Part shown: positions 6,957-16,000 of the stretch, in pieces
Layout of the letters: every line of letters starts with the position of its first letter
Position numbering within the stretch: the stretch's first letter is position 1
Notes under the pieces: model-generated
What the model was told of the DNA's origin: nothing
Databases searched by the model: none
What the model saw: only the letters and a program-made list of their open reading frames with translations
Program-made: the position numbers and the translations under genes
Source: Blautia caecimuris
Lineage (GTDB): Bacteria; Bacillota; Clostridia; Lachnospirales; Lachnospiraceae
DNA: 48,837 bases
Assembly: GCF_024622975.1 (NCBI RefSeq)
Contig: NZ_JANJZT010000028.1
Span: 1-48,837, forward strand
Reading direction: 5' to 3'

Positions 6957-9086
6957 CTATTTCAAATATTGTTTTACAAGCTGTGTCATATTTTTGGGTA
7001 AATCTTCTAATTTGGTAATATCTAAAAAACCATCCTGATAGATCCTGCGGATGTTTTCTTTGTCATCACCAATTGCTGCAGCAAAGATCACAATGCCACG
7101 TTTACGATATTCATTCTTGATACCACGAAGATCTGCTTCTGCTTCCGTACCACTGTACCCACAATCTGCGGGCTGTCCGTCAGAAATTATGATGAGGAGT
7201 TTTTGTGATTCCGGACGCTTTGCCAGGTGTTCCGCAACATAACGAAGTGCAGCTCCATCCCGGTTGCCATTACGGGCAGACATATCCATCAGCCGGTAAC
7301 GGTCAGAGGCATCCAGAGAATCAAATTCAGCATAGGAATACAAAGCAACACCCTTAGAATCTGTAGAATGCCCATAAATGGTAATAGGAATTCCCAGGCT
7401 CGTACAGAAATCATACAGCACGATTGCAGTTTTCCGGGCATGGGTAATACGATCTCCCCAGCCCATAGAACCACTTTCATCAACCAAAAGTCCCACGGAA
7501 AGTTTTTGTTCTTCATCCGGAAGCCTAGTTCTGGTAAAGATACCGCCGTCCTTTCGGTGTAAAGCCCGCATATCCAGCCTTTTACCAAATAACAGGTTTT
7601 TTTGTTTCCCGCCTTCTGCCTCTTCTTTTAATAAAGGAAGAATGGAACTTTGCAGCCGTTTGGAGGTCCGCAAAAGAGGGGAAGCCACTGTTTGATAAGA
7701 TTTGATAAAAAAGTCGGAAACTGGATTGATGCGGTGGATTGTTACATGGATGCCTGCATGGGCATTTCCGTAATGTATTTCATCCGCCGATTTTTGCAAG
7801 TCTTCTGTTAATTCCTGTTCATAATCATTTTGGGCTTTTTCCGTAGCAACATCATTTAGGATGCGTGCAAGATCATTCGCTGCATTTTCATAACCGGAAC
7901 CGGCATACTGTGATGCGTATGTGATTCCTGGATTATTTCCATCTAATATTGCTGTAGTTTTAGCAAGTTCAATTCTTCCTCCTTCTTCCTGCAGTACTTT
8001 TTCTGCCTGGTTGATCGCATCTTGCCTGTAATTTGGATCAAGACCAGATAAGTCACAGGTTATAGGAGTTTTTGATTTTTCTGTAGGACCTGGAATGTTT
8101 TTGGGGATTCCTCCGTTTTTACCAGTTGGAAGAGGAGATCCGCTACCTGATTCTTTCTGCAGCAGATCTTCCAGAGCATCGCCAACTTGGGTACTATCCT
8201 GCTTTTTTAAAGACTCTCTGGTTTGCTCTACTATAGGCTGAATATAGTTCCAGCAAAGTACTAAAAGATAGTTGGAAGCACGGAAGCGTTCTTTCCCCTG
8301 TGTGGCAATTAAGGCATCGTCAATATAATCCATACAGTCTGAAAGTGTGTCTGTGTATTCTCCAGAATAATTCGTGCGGTTATTTATATTACCAGTCCGG
8401 CAATAAGACAAAATTAAATTACTCATGATGGAAAACGGCTGATAGCCACAATCAATTTGTTCCTGTATAGAAGGAATCAATTCAGACATCCGCAGATTAT
8501 TAATCTGTATTCCCTGCTTAAAAGTTCCGGGATATTCTTCACACATCCGGGCTTCAATGTAGATGTCCTCCAGTATATTATTAAACTGTGCAGCACAGCG
8601 GGATAGCGTCAGACACGTTGCGTTATCTTTTTCTTCCATGGCATCTAAGATGTCCTGCAGATTTGCCTTGTATCCAGAAGGCAGACTGTCTGGTGCTTCT
8701 GGATAGAAGGAACCATTTTCCATATTGGTCAGATAAAGCTGTAGTGATGCAAAATCAGAGTAACGCAGATGTCCGATTTCATGTCCGGTCAATCCTGTCA
8801 GGCTTTGTGAACGTAGAAATCGGGAAGGAAAGCTTTGGGTTATCGGGTTTGCAGCGTTACAGTGAATTCTATAATTATCTGTATAAGCGATGTCTGCATT
8901 TTCAGAACTGTCCCATTCCATAAGTACCTGAAGTCCATAGCGAGAACGGCCAGTAGCCGCTTTCGCCAGAGATGTTTGGTATTTTTGGAAAGCCGATGAA
9001 AGAAAGAGTTCTTCATCAGTGATTTTTGACTCCGTATCCCGGATCATTCTTTTTAAAGCTTTTTGAGTGTTATTCAATTTTTTCAC
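6957..9086 (-). CDS. VWA-domain protein with HEIGH motif, MoxR partner
   Basis: A 709-aa protein with a C-terminal von Willebrand A domain. The metal-ion-dependent adhesion motif is LLVDESGSMGWGD near residue 535, followed by LIIISDGQPAD. The arrangement resembles CobT/NorD-type VWA proteins that work with MoxR AAA+ ATPases to insert metals or remodel complexes. The N-terminal region carries GLTGHEIGHLRYSD with HEIGH at about residues 102-106, a zinc-protease-like HExxH motif. Whether it is catalytic is unknown. A linker at about 310-350 is rich in Gly/Pro/Ser. The gene starts with GTG overlapping the TGA of the XRE gene (GTGA) and follows the MoxR-like ATPase, so the three are translationally coupled. 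It is longer than ordinary NorD/CobT proteins. Confidence 0.85.
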   Translation of the reverse strand: MKKLNNTQKALKRMIRDTESKITDEELFLSSAFQKYQTSLAKAATGRSRYGLQVLMEWDSSENADIAYTDNYRIHCNAANPITQSFPSRFLRSQSLTGLTGHEIGHLRYSDFASLQLYLTNMENGSFYPEAPDSLPSGYKANLQDILDAMEEKDNATCLTLSRCAAQFNNILEDIYIEARMCEEYPGTFKQGIQINNLRMSELIPSIQEQIDCGYQPFSIMSNLILSYCRTGNINNRTNYSGEYTDTLSDCMDYIDDALIATQGKERFRASNYLLVLCWNYIQPIVEQTRESLKKQDSTQVGDALEDLLQKESGSGSPLPTGKNGGIPKNIPGPTEKSKTPITCDLSGLDPNYRQDAINQAEKVLQEEGGRIELAKTTAILDGNNPGITYASQYAGSGYENAANDLARILNDVATEKAQNDYEQELTEDLQKSADEIHYGNAHAGIHVTIHRINPVSDFFIKSYQTVASPLLRTSKRLQSSILPLLKEEAEGGKQKNLLFGKRLDMRALHRKDGGIFTRTRLPDEEQKLSVGLLVDESGSMGWGDRITHARKTAIVLYDFCTSLGIPITIYGHSTDSKGVALYSYAEFDSLDASDRYRLMDMSARNGNRDGAALRYVAEHLAKRPESQKLLIIISDGQPADCGYSGTEAEADLRGIKNEYRKRGIVIFAAAIGDDKENIRRIYQDGFLDITKLEDLPKNMTQLVKQYLK

Positions 9087-9340
9087 CTTTCTTTCTTTTT
9101 CATATTTTGGGTTAGGAGATCTTCCATTGTACAGCCGTAATACTGGGCTAACCGAAAGACGGCGTAAGCAGATGGAAGCGTATGCCCATTTTCATAGTTC
9201 ATAATTGTTTTTTCCGGTAGATGCAGAAGTCTTGCTACGGCTTTCTGAGAGAGTTTCGTCTGCTTGGATTTTCTTAAATAAACGAGATTTTCTGCCAGAG
9301 TTTTGCGTAGTTCGGCTTCGGTATAAAAGGTGTTCTTCAA
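9083..9340 (-). CDS. Small XRE-family DNA-binding protein
   Basis: A helix-turn-helix regulator of the Cro/CI type. The frame is open to 9487, but that extension overlaps the ATPase gene. The likely start is the TTG at 9340, 7 nt after the ATPase stop, giving about 85 aa. The HTH is KLSQKAVARLLHLPEKTIMN followed by YENGHTLPSAYAVFRLAQYY, with the usual pattern of Gln-rich helix 2 and recognition helix 3. It is sandwiched between the MoxR-like and VWA genes with overlapping ends, so it is likely an autoregulator of this operon. The start codon is uncertain because no good ribosome site precedes it. Confidence 0.8.
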   Translation of the reverse strand: MKNTFYTEAELRKTLAENLVYLRKSKQTKLSQKAVARLLHLPEKTIMNYENGHTLPSAYAVFRLAQYYGCTMEDLLTQNMKKKER

Positions 9341-9347
9341 TAGTGTG

Positions 9348-11165
9348 TTATGATGCAAGAACTGTATCCAAGCAAGAACCTTCAATTTCGATACGGCTTT
9401 CAGAATCGGCAGTGACGGAAGACAAAATGGTATAATGAGCAGCTTCCTGTATATCGCCACATACCATAAAAGACTGAACCCAGGCAATTAATTCCCGGAC
9501 TCCACAGCAGCCATCTGTTATCAGGTTATCCTGACAATACTGTGCGATGGAACGTACAATCTGTGTCATGGTACGTACTGATTTTTTATCGGAACATCCG
9601 GTAATAGCAAGAACACGCTCTACCATGGTCTCTTCATCCGGTTCATCCATATCTATGACCATATTCATCCTTGAAATGACAGACTGGTTCATGGGACGAC
9701 AGCCGGCATAGTCATGATTAGTTGTGACTACAATGGTAGTATCCGGATGCCGATGGATGACTTCCCCGTTTGGCAGAAATACACTGTTACAACGGTCCAA
9801 CAGGGAATTAAGCCCTACCAGTACACCAGGATTGGCAATCACCGTAGGCTCCTGTATTTCTACCAGATAGCCGTTTCGGATGGCTTCAACCAGTGGTGTA
9901 TCCACATAGCGGAACTGTTGGCTGTTGGAGGTAGCAGTTTGTTTCTGTTTCATTTCCTCAGATATATGATGGATCAATTCTTCATAAACTGTATTTTCTG
10001 ATACCTTTTCATCATAAGTACCCGTTAATTTTTCATAGGCAGTAGCCGGATCGAGGGTAATGTCTTGAAAAGAGGGCAGTTCCCCTACCAAAGAAAGCTG
10101 TTTTTCATCTACATCAGGTAAAATCTGTCCAAGAAGGTCAAAAATTTCTGTATTTGCCGAGCAGGTGATGCATCGGTAAGGCAGGTGAAGTCCTGCAGCA
10201 ATGGCTTTGGCACCTTCGGTCTTTCCTGTTCCAGCAGGCCCACGGAGCATAAAATTCCGCATAGGCTGCTTGCTGTTAGTTGTTAATTTGGCATGTTCAC
10301 ATATTCTTTGGATTTCTTTTGGGATTACATACCAATCTTCGAGAATAGGAACGGTTGATTCTTCTTGGGGAGTTAATGTCCGAGAATTGGACAGGATGTA
10401 TTTATCGACAAAATCTTCTTTGGAAATTGAAACGGCGGAAGCAATATAGTGATGTCCACCTTTTAATACCTGAAAGGCACCCTGGATAATTTCCGTTGGT
10501 GCATAAACACCTTTTTGGATATTCAGTGGTGTAAGTCTTTGGATCACGCCATTTGCAGGAGTATCAATTTTGATATTCCCGATAGGAAGGGAATCGCCAT
10601 AACGGATCCTACGGTACACGTTATCACAAAGGAGTGCAGCCGTTTCTGCCGCTTTGGGCAGGTCAGGAAAACCGTCATCACGGTGTTGCTTTAATTCCTG
10701 ATATTTTTCATTGAATTCGTCATCTGAAAGGAAAGTAGGCATTAAAGCAAAATAAAGAGCACTTCCCGAATCATCATCTTTTTTAAACTGATATGGCTCT
10801 GGTTTACTGTCCAGATCCAAAGGTTTTTCATACTTTCCGGCTATAAATTTCCCAGTCATACGGTTGTAGACCACTACATGCAGCAACCCAGTACGGCTTG
10901 GATATTCTGCGATTGTAAAATTGTTTGCCTGGCTTCCAATGGCTCCGAGTTCTTCCTCTGCTTTTCCAGCAGGTGGATTTTCCAAATCCATATAAGTAAA
11001 AACTGCCTGCAAAGTAGCAGAATGCAGAGTGGCTTGCTTTCTTGGCTGAATGCAGTGTTTGGAAGAAATGCCCTTAAAAACGGCATCACGTCCGGAATAA
11101 CAATCAAAAGGTTTTGGCAGTGGCCGTTCAAAAGCCCATTTTGGAAAAAAATTCACATTTGACAT
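9348..11165 (-). CDS. MoxR-like AAA+ ATPase
   Basis: A 605-aa ATPase. Walker A is LRGPAGTGKTEGAKAIA near residue 310. TTIVVTTNHDYAGCR is the sensor-1 region, and a Walker B-like acidic stretch and arginine-finger region follow as in MoxR/RavA/NorQ proteins. The N-terminal 280 residues are an additional domain not typical of MoxR, and the C-terminus has a helical lid. MoxR ATPases act with VWA partners as chaperones for complex assembly or metal insertion; here the partner is the VWA protein two genes downstream. The ATG at 11165 has AGGAGGAAAT just upstream. The gene sits behind the 261-aa membrane protein. Family is clear, substrate unknown. Confidence 0.88.
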   Translation of the reverse strand: MSNVNFFPKWAFERPLPKPFDCYSGRDAVFKGISSKHCIQPRKQATLHSATLQAVFTYMDLENPPAGKAEEELGAIGSQANNFTIAEYPSRTGLLHVVVYNRMTGKFIAGKYEKPLDLDSKPEPYQFKKDDDSGSALYFALMPTFLSDDEFNEKYQELKQHRDDGFPDLPKAAETAALLCDNVYRRIRYGDSLPIGNIKIDTPANGVIQRLTPLNIQKGVYAPTEIIQGAFQVLKGGHHYIASAVSISKEDFVDKYILSNSRTLTPQEESTVPILEDWYVIPKEIQRICEHAKLTTNSKQPMRNFMLRGPAGTGKTEGAKAIAAGLHLPYRCITCSANTEIFDLLGQILPDVDEKQLSLVGELPSFQDITLDPATAYEKLTGTYDEKVSENTVYEELIHHISEEMKQKQTATSNSQQFRYVDTPLVEAIRNGYLVEIQEPTVIANPGVLVGLNSLLDRCNSVFLPNGEVIHRHPDTTIVVTTNHDYAGCRPMNQSVISRMNMVIDMDEPDEETMVERVLAITGCSDKKSVRTMTQIVRSIAQYCQDNLITDGCCGVRELIAWVQSFMVCGDIQEAAHYTILSSVTADSESRIEIEGSCLDTVLAS

Positions 11166-11176
11166 AAGATTTCCTC

Positions 11177-11962
11177 CTATTCTTTCATCCAGGATAATTC
11201 GAGGGCCTGGTCCTTTTCTTTTGCGGTCAATTCATCTTTTTGGAAGATGGAAATGAGAACATCCCAATAGTTTCGTGGCGGGAAATAATCAAAACAATCC
11301 TTGATTTCCGCTGTATCACCATTTTGGATGTAAATTTGCCCGTTTTCATTAATATAGAGTTTATGGTGTCCTTTCGCATGGAGCTGCCCGATAAGGTTCT
11401 CCAGTTTTTTCTTGCCAATTAAGGAATACCAGGATTCCGGATCAGCAAACGGAACATCGTCCTCATCGGTAACTGTGACAGTCTTTTTGAGGCTGGCAAT
11501 GGTCAGCATTTGAAGTTCCAGATATCCGTATTGGTTCATACGTGCTTCCGCAAAGTTGTAGTCCTCCGTATGAAAGGTTCTCAGACGTATGGGATTTCCG
11601 CAAAGAAGCTGCTTCATGGATGGCGGCTTCTGGAATTCCCATGTTGCATTTGGAAATGCAGCCTGTAGTTTGTCGGTAATCTGATAGCTGATTTGTCTCC
11701 AAAGCAATTCTTCTGTTTCGGAAACTGGCTCAGATGATTTCAAAGAAGACCAAGGGCTTGTTTTGCCCTGGTTCTTGAGTAGGTTTAGAGTCAGTTTATG
11801 GATTTTGGGAAGAAGTGTGGAAAGAAATAGCAGCAGGATGCCAAGGATTCCGATACTTGCGACTGCATTACGATTTCCATTTCCTGGTATGAATATAGTT
11901 GCAATTAACAAAATTATTGTGAGCATACTTAGAACTTTAAGAAATTTCTTTTGTGTATTCAC
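11177..11962 (-). CDS. Hypothetical membrane protein, 261 aa
   Basis: Unrecognised. It starts with a GTG behind GGAGGAAAT. Two N-terminal membrane helices (about residues 11-26 and 33-50, rich in Leu/Ile) precede a cytoplasmic domain of about 200 residues with no motif I know. It lies 11 nt before the ATPase gene, so it could anchor the MoxR/VWA machinery to the membrane. A terminator-like hairpin at 11991-12039 separates it from SSB. Confidence 0.7.
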   Translation of the reverse strand: MNTQKKFLKVLSMLTIILLIATIFIPGNGNRNAVASIGILGILLLFLSTLLPKIHKLTLNLLKNQGKTSPWSSLKSSEPVSETEELLWRQISYQITDKLQAAFPNATWEFQKPPSMKQLLCGNPIRLRTFHTEDYNFAEARMNQYGYLELQMLTIASLKKTVTVTDEDDVPFADPESWYSLIGKKKLENLIGQLHAKGHHKLYINENGQIYIQNGDTAEIKDCFDYFPPRNYWDVLISIFQKDELTAKEKDQALELSWMKE

Positions 11963-11990
11963 TTCATTTCCTCCATGTTTGTTTCAATAG

Positions 11991-12039
11991 AAAAAGGAAT
12001 TGCAGCAGACCAGTAGATACTGGAAAGTCGCAATTCCTT
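11991..12039 (-). terminator. Branched terminator between SSB and membrane gene
   Basis: A 10-bp outer stem (AAGGAATTGC 11994-12003 with GCAATTCCTT 12030-12039) enclosing a second hairpin (CCAGTA 12010-12015 with TACTGG 12018-12023). On the minus strand the outer stem continues into five T (11995-11991). It would reduce transcription of the MoxR/VWA genes relative to SSB. Confidence 0.65.
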
Positions 12040-12061
12040 CATTTTAGGGATCTTTGATAAT

Positions 12062-12706
12062 TTACGGGAATGGAAGCTGCTGTGGTGGTGTATTTTCCGG
12101 AATATTGGTAAATCCATCACTTGACACATTGCCAGCCGTAAATCCCTGTGGTGCATAAGCCGATCCCCCTGCCGGAGCATAAGACATCTGTTGTGCGGCT
12201 TGTGGCATCATATTGTTATTGACTGGCATTGCGCCAGTAGGCATGGTACCGGAAGGATTCATTCCCATTGCCGGGTTTCCATTATAAGTAGCACCGTTTG
12301 CTGGTACTGGTGGAACATTCGGATTTCCGACCATTGGATTACCCGGTACAGGTGTTGCTGCATTGGTATCATTACGATTCGCAGGTAAGAACTGCCAGTC
12401 CTTTACCATAATTTGCGGCGTGATAGCTGCTTGACCTGCATTATTGCCTTTCTGGTGAATATACGGATGGAGTTCTAAATCTCCGTAGACCATGAGACAC
12501 GTTGATTTTTTGACACCGGCTTTTATCAGTCGATCTGCAAGAAACTTGTTGCAGTAACACTGATAGAAGATGGGTTCTTCCTTTCCGTTTTGACCTCTCT
12601 GGTTGGTAGCAAGCCCCAGACTGATGTATTCAGTTCCGGAGTTCTTTGCTTGCTGCATAACCGGATCGGCAGTTACCCTTCCTGTTACAATGATAATAGA
12701 TGACAT
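12062..12706 (-). CDS. ssb: Single-stranded DNA-binding protein
   Basis: A 214-aa SSB. The OB-fold occupies about residues 1-110 (MSSIIIVTGRVTADPVMQQA, then LGLATNQRGQNGKEEPIFYQ). A long flexible linker rich in Pro, Gly, Asn and Met follows. The C-terminus ends PPQQLPFP. Standard bacterial SSBs end in an acidic D-D-D-L-P-F tip that recruits repair proteins; here the acidic residues are Gln and an extra Pro follows, so the partner set may differ. Element-encoded SSB protects incoming single-stranded DNA and damps host SOS. It is the first gene of the leftward maintenance operon, with GAAAGGAG upstream and a terminator-containing leader. Confidence 0.93.
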   Translation of the reverse strand: MSSIIIVTGRVTADPVMQQAKNSGTEYISLGLATNQRGQNGKEEPIFYQCYCNKFLADRLIKAGVKKSTCLMVYGDLELHPYIHQKGNNAGQAAITPQIMVKDWQFLPANRNDTNAATPVPGNPMVGNPNVPPVPANGATYNGNPAMGMNPSGTMPTGAMPVNNNMMPQAAQQMSYAPAGGSAYAPQGFTAGNVSSDGFTNIPENTPPQQLPFP

Positions 12707-12751
12707 AAAAATTCTCCTTTCTGCCCTTTGGGCGATAAAATAGTGATAAAT

Positions 12752-12799
12752 AAAAAAAGTGCCATTATAGCACCGTATAAAACGGCATTATAATGACAC
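12752..12799 (-). terminator. Intrinsic terminator in the leader of the SSB operon
   Basis: An 11-bp stem (12759-12769 with 12789-12799, one mismatch) with an inner CCGT/ACGG hairpin, followed on the minus strand by seven T (12758-12752). It lies between the promoter at 12885-12913 and the SSB start at 12706. It therefore acts as an attenuator of the SSB operon, or as the terminator of the upstream mgtA transcript, or both. Confidence 0.8.
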
Positions 12800-12884
12800 G
12801 ATTTTCCAACTTAAACTGCATGTGTACTGGAGATAGTATCCAGACACCCTATAAAGGGATAACACAAAACTTAAATACAATATC

Positions 12885-12913
12885 ATAGTAACACAAGATG
12901 TAGAGCAGGTCAA
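12885..12913 (-). promoter_or_regulatory. Promoter of the SSB/maintenance operon
   Basis: On the minus strand, -35 TTGACC (12913-12908), 17-bp spacer and -10 TACTAT (12890-12885). Transcription would start near 12878 and give a leader of about 170 nt containing CCC-TTTATA-GGG and CTGG-rich hairpins and then the terminator at 12752-12799. Confidence 0.65.
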
Positions 12914-12959
12914 TAATAAAAATACAGTATATTGTGTTGTGCTGAAAGAAAATACATGA

Positions 12960-12993
12960 GGGGGAGACTCCACGAAAATTTGTGTATCTCCCC
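12960..12993 (-). terminator. Hairpin at the end of the magnesium island
   Basis: A stem of GGGGAGA (12961-12967) with TCTCCCC (12987-12993) contains an inner pairing of CACGAA with TTTGTG. It lies 9 nt after the stop of the 59-aa membrane peptide. No long T-run follows, so termination may be weak. Confidence 0.5.
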
Positions 12994-13001
12994 TGCTTCT
13001 T

Positions 13002-13181
13002 TTATGCGTCTTTTTTATTAGGACAGTTTTTGGTGTCTGTTTTCGGCTTCATAGACCAAAATAGGACGTTCATAAGAATTACAATTAGTAATACAGCAGC
13101 TAAAGCCACCCAGAATCCTATGTTCAGACCAAGCCATTCCGTAGTTCCAAAAAGTGTCATCCAAAGTTCTTTCCAGTTCAT
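13002..13181 (-). CDS. Small single-pass membrane protein after mgtA
   Basis: A 59-aa gene. It starts with ATG 12 nt after the stop of the second MgtA ATPase, behind an excellent AAGGAGG that overlaps the ATPase end. The product has an amphipathic N-terminus (MNWKELWMTLFGTTEWLG), one membrane helix of about 22 residues (FWVALAAVLLIVILMNVLFW) and a short basic, Lys-rich tail with one Cys. Small membrane peptides that bind transport ATPases are known (MgtS for MgtA, KdpF for KdpB). The tight coupling here suggests a similar accessory role, but I see no sequence similarity to those. Confidence 0.75.
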   Translation of the reverse strand: MNWKELWMTLFGTTEWLGLNIGFWVALAAVLLIVILMNVLFWSMKPKTDTKNCPNKKDA

Positions 13182-13193
13182 TGTTGCACCTCC

Positions 13194-15959
13194 TTAAAGC
13201 AATTCGCCAAAATGACGGACATAAGCCTTTTTCAAGCTTGTTGCCAAAACCATATACAATAAGATACACGGAAGCAGATATGCAAAGTATGCTGCTGGCA
13301 GTGCCACAAACCCAAGAAGTTTTCCAAATATCGTAAATGGTATGACGGTTAGAATCGTAATCCCTGTCATTGTAAGGAATGTCACAGGAGCAGATGCCCG
13401 GCTCTGGATAAATGGGAGCTTCGGTGTACGGATCATGTGGATTACTAATGTCTGGCTCCACATAGATTCTACAAACCAGCCAGCCTGGAACATTCCGATA
13501 TACTGTGTCTGCATCGCCGTCAGTTCTGCTCCGCTAAAATGGGACGGCAGGTCATTGAACAGGATACCCTTGGATACAAAGAATGGGCAGAATACAAAGT
13601 ACATGAAAATGTATGTGGTAAAATCAAAGATGGAGCTGGTTGGTCCGATCCAGATCATAAAACTGCCTACACTGGAGGCATCCCATTTTCGTGGTTTGGC
13701 AATAAACTCTTCATCTACATTGTCCCATGGGATTGCCGTACAGGACAGGTCGTAGATCAGGTTCAGGAAAATCAAATGTACACTTTCCATTGGCAGGAAT
13801 GGTAAAAGAGCCGATGCAGCCAGCACGGAAAACATATTTCCAAAATTGGAAGAAGCCGTCATTTTGATGTACTTGATCATGTTGGCATAGGTTTTCCTCC
13901 CTTCAATGATGCCCTGCTCCAAAACCATCAGATCTTTTTCTAAAAGAATGATGTCTGCCGATTCTTTAGCCACGTCTACCGCTGTATCTACGGAGATTCC
14001 GATGTCCGCAGACTTCATGGCAGCAGCATCATTGATTCCATCACCCATAAATCCAACGGTATGACCATTCTCACGAAGAACAGAAACAATACGGGCTTTC
14101 TGCTCCGGTGTCAGTTTCGCAAATACATCGGTGGTTTCTGCCGCCCTGGCAAGTTCCGCATCATTCATGTGTTCCAGATCAGAACCCAGGAGCATATTGC
14201 GAACCTTCAGACCGACCTGTTTACAGATGGTTCGGGTTACTTTTTCATTATCGCCTGTGAGGATTTTGGTAAGGACCCCATGGTTTTTCAATGCCTGGAT
14301 AGCATCGGCAGTAGATTCTTTCGGTGGATCTAAAAATGCCAGATAACCAATCAGCACCATATCGCATTCATCTTTAACACCAAAAGCTCCTACTGGAGAT
14401 GGGTTGCTCTTTTGGGCGATAGCCAAAACACGAAAGCCTTTTTCATTTAATCCATCTACAGTTTTCAAAATCCGGCTGCGCACTTCATCACGCAGAGGTT
14501 GTACATGCCCGTCACATTCTGCAAAGCTACAGATTGAAAGCATTTCTTCCACAGCACCTTTTGTTACCATCTGTGTCTTTCCGTTTTTATCCTGTACCAC
14601 AGTGGATAAACGGCGGCGTTTAAAGTCAAAGGGAATCTCATCCACCTTGACGTAGGTTTCGGACAGGTCAATCAGACGTTTATCTGCCGCTTCCATCTCC
14701 TCTGTTTTATGGATAATAGCCAGATCCATGAGATTTTTATATCCTGTCTGAAAATAACTGTTCAGATAGGCATGGCGAAGGACTCTGGTATCATCTTCTC
14801 CATTTACATTGAGATGATATTCCAATACCACCTTATCCTGTGTCAGTGTCCCCGTCTTGTCTGTACAGAGGATATCCATAGCACCAAAATTCTGAATGGA
14901 ATTGAGATTTTTTACAATCGTTTGTTTTTTACTCATGGAAACAGCACCTTTTGCAAGGCAGGTGGTTACAATCATCGGAAGCATTTCCGGTGTGAGTCCC
15001 ACTGCAATGGAAATCCCAAATAGGAAAGCCTCCAGCCAATCCCCCTTTGTAATGCCATTCACAAAGAATACCAGCGGAACCATCACCAGCATAAAACGGA
15101 TCAGTACCCATGACACAGCATTGACACCTTTCGTAAAACTGGTTTCCACAGCTTCTCCGGCAACAGCAGCGGCCATAGAGCCAAACAGCGTATGATCGCC
15201 GACACAGATAACGACAGCCGTTGCACTTCCGGAGATTACATTACTGCCCATAAATGCAATATTGGTGTAATCCGTTACACTGTCCTTATGTGGGCTTACA
15301 TGAGGGAGCTTTTCAACCGGCTCACTTTCTCCGGTAAGGCTTGCCTGGCTGACAAATAGATCTTTTGCATCCAGGATACGGACATCTGCCGGAATCATGT
15401 CCCCAGCAGATAAATGGACGATATCACCTACCACCAGGTCATCCATGGGTATCTCTGTTTTTTCCTGTCCTATGCGGGTGACGGTACAGGTGGTTGTGAT
15501 CATTGCAAGCAGCTTTTCCGCCGCATTTCCGCTGCGGGATTCCTGCACAAAGCGAAGGGTACCGGAAATAAATACCATAGTTAAAATGATAACGACTGTC
15601 AAAAAATCAAAGTCCTCTGGTACGCTTCCAAAGAGTGAAAAATACGGGAAAATCATATCCGTAATCGTGGAAACAAAAGCAAGGCAAAATAAAATAGCAG
15701 TAAAAGGGTTGATAAATGCACCCGCCACACGTTTTGCCAGGGATTTCTTTTTTTCGTGGGTGACTTTGTTCGTACCGTATTTGGAACGGTTTACGGATAC
15801 GGTATCTGCTTCTAACCCCCTAAGTGTGGTATGAAGGATTTTTAAAACCTCTTTTACCGGGTTGGTTGCTGCAGATTGGATGCGACGGTTCTGTTCGTCA
15901 CGGATGACTGCCTTTTCTACAGTCTGGCGAACAGCCATACGATTTTCTTTTTTGTTCAT
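13194..15959 (-). CDS. mgtA: MgtA-type magnesium P-type ATPase (second copy)
   Basis: A P-type ATPase of the P3B (MgtA/MgtB) class that imports Mg2+ with ATP hydrolysis. From the ATG at 15959 it is 921 aa. Seen: TGE actuator loop ([11 protein letters not shown]), DKTGTLT near residue 367 with the phosphorylated Asp, hinge [18 protein letters not shown] near 637, and about ten membrane helices in the usual two-plus-two-plus-six layout. The start is supported by AAGGAGGT 8-9 nt upstream; an ATG at 16028 lacks a ribosome site and overlaps a separate leader ORF. Upstream lie that 23-codon leader and an SD-masking hairpin, so translation is probably regulated. It is a paralogue of the ATPase at 17377-20040. 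Confidence 0.93.
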   Translation of the reverse strand: MNKKENRMAVRQTVEKAVIRDEQNRRIQSAATNPVKEVLKILHTTLRGLEADTVSVNRSKYGTNKVTHEKKKSLAKRVAGAFINPFTAILFCLAFVSTITDMIFPYFSLFGSVPEDFDFLTVVIILTMVFISGTLRFVQESRSGNAAEKLLAMITTTCTVTRIGQEKTEIPMDDLVVGDIVHLSAGDMIPADVRILDAKDLFVSQASLTGESEPVEKLPHVSPHKDSVTDYTNIAFMGSNVISGSATAVVICVGDHTLFGSMAAAVAGEAVETSFTKGVNAVSWVLIRFMLVMVPLVFFVNGITKGDWLEAFLFGISIAVGLTPEMLPMIVTTCLAKGAVSMSKKQTIVKNLNSIQNFGAMDILCTDKTGTLTQDKVVLEYHLNVNGEDDTRVLRHAYLNSYFQTGYKNLMDLAIIHKTEEMEAADKRLIDLSETYVKVDEIPFDFKRRRLSTVVQDKNGKTQMVTKGAVEEMLSICSFAECDGHVQPLRDEVRSRILKTVDGLNEKGFRVLAIAQKSNPSPVGAFGVKDECDMVLIGYLAFLDPPKESTADAIQALKNHGVLTKILTGDNEKVTRTICKQVGLKVRNMLLGSDLEHMNDAELARAAETTDVFAKLTPEQKARIVSVLRENGHTVGFMGDGINDAAAMKSADIGISVDTAVDVAKESADIILLEKDLMVLEQGIIEGRKTYANMIKYIKMTASSNFGNMFSVLAASALLPFLPMESVHLIFLNLIYDLSCTAIPWDNVDEEFIAKPRKWDASSVGSFMIWIGPTSSIFDFTTYIFMYFVFCPFFVSKGILFNDLPSHFSGAELTAMQTQYIGMFQAGWFVESMWSQTLVIHMIRTPKLPFIQSRASAPVTFLTMTGITILTVIPFTIFGKLLGFVALPAAYFAYLLPCILLYMVLATSLKKAYVRHFGELL

Positions 15960-15967
15960 TGGTCTTA

Positions 15968-15997
15968 CCTCCTTGAATTTTTGTAGGGGCAAGGAAG
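15968..15997 (-). promoter_or_regulatory. Hairpin masking the mgtA ribosome site
   Basis: On the minus strand, CTTCCTTG (15997-15990) pairs with CAAGGAGG (15975-15968) over 8 bp with one G-U pair and a 14-nt loop. The second arm is the Shine-Dalgarno sequence of mgtA. The first arm begins 3 nt after the stop codon of the leader ORF, so a ribosome paused at the end of that ORF would cover it and expose the ribosome site. Confidence 0.65.
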
Positions 15998-16000
15998 ATT

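Noticed and set aside
9341..9487. N-terminal extension of the XRE gene
   Set aside because: It overlaps the ATPase gene in another frame and its hydrophobic sequence does not fit a repressor.
13018..13461. 147-aa leftward open frame over the end of mgtA
   Set aside because: It is a shadow frame; the real short gene in this place is the 59-aa peptide with a perfect ribosome site.
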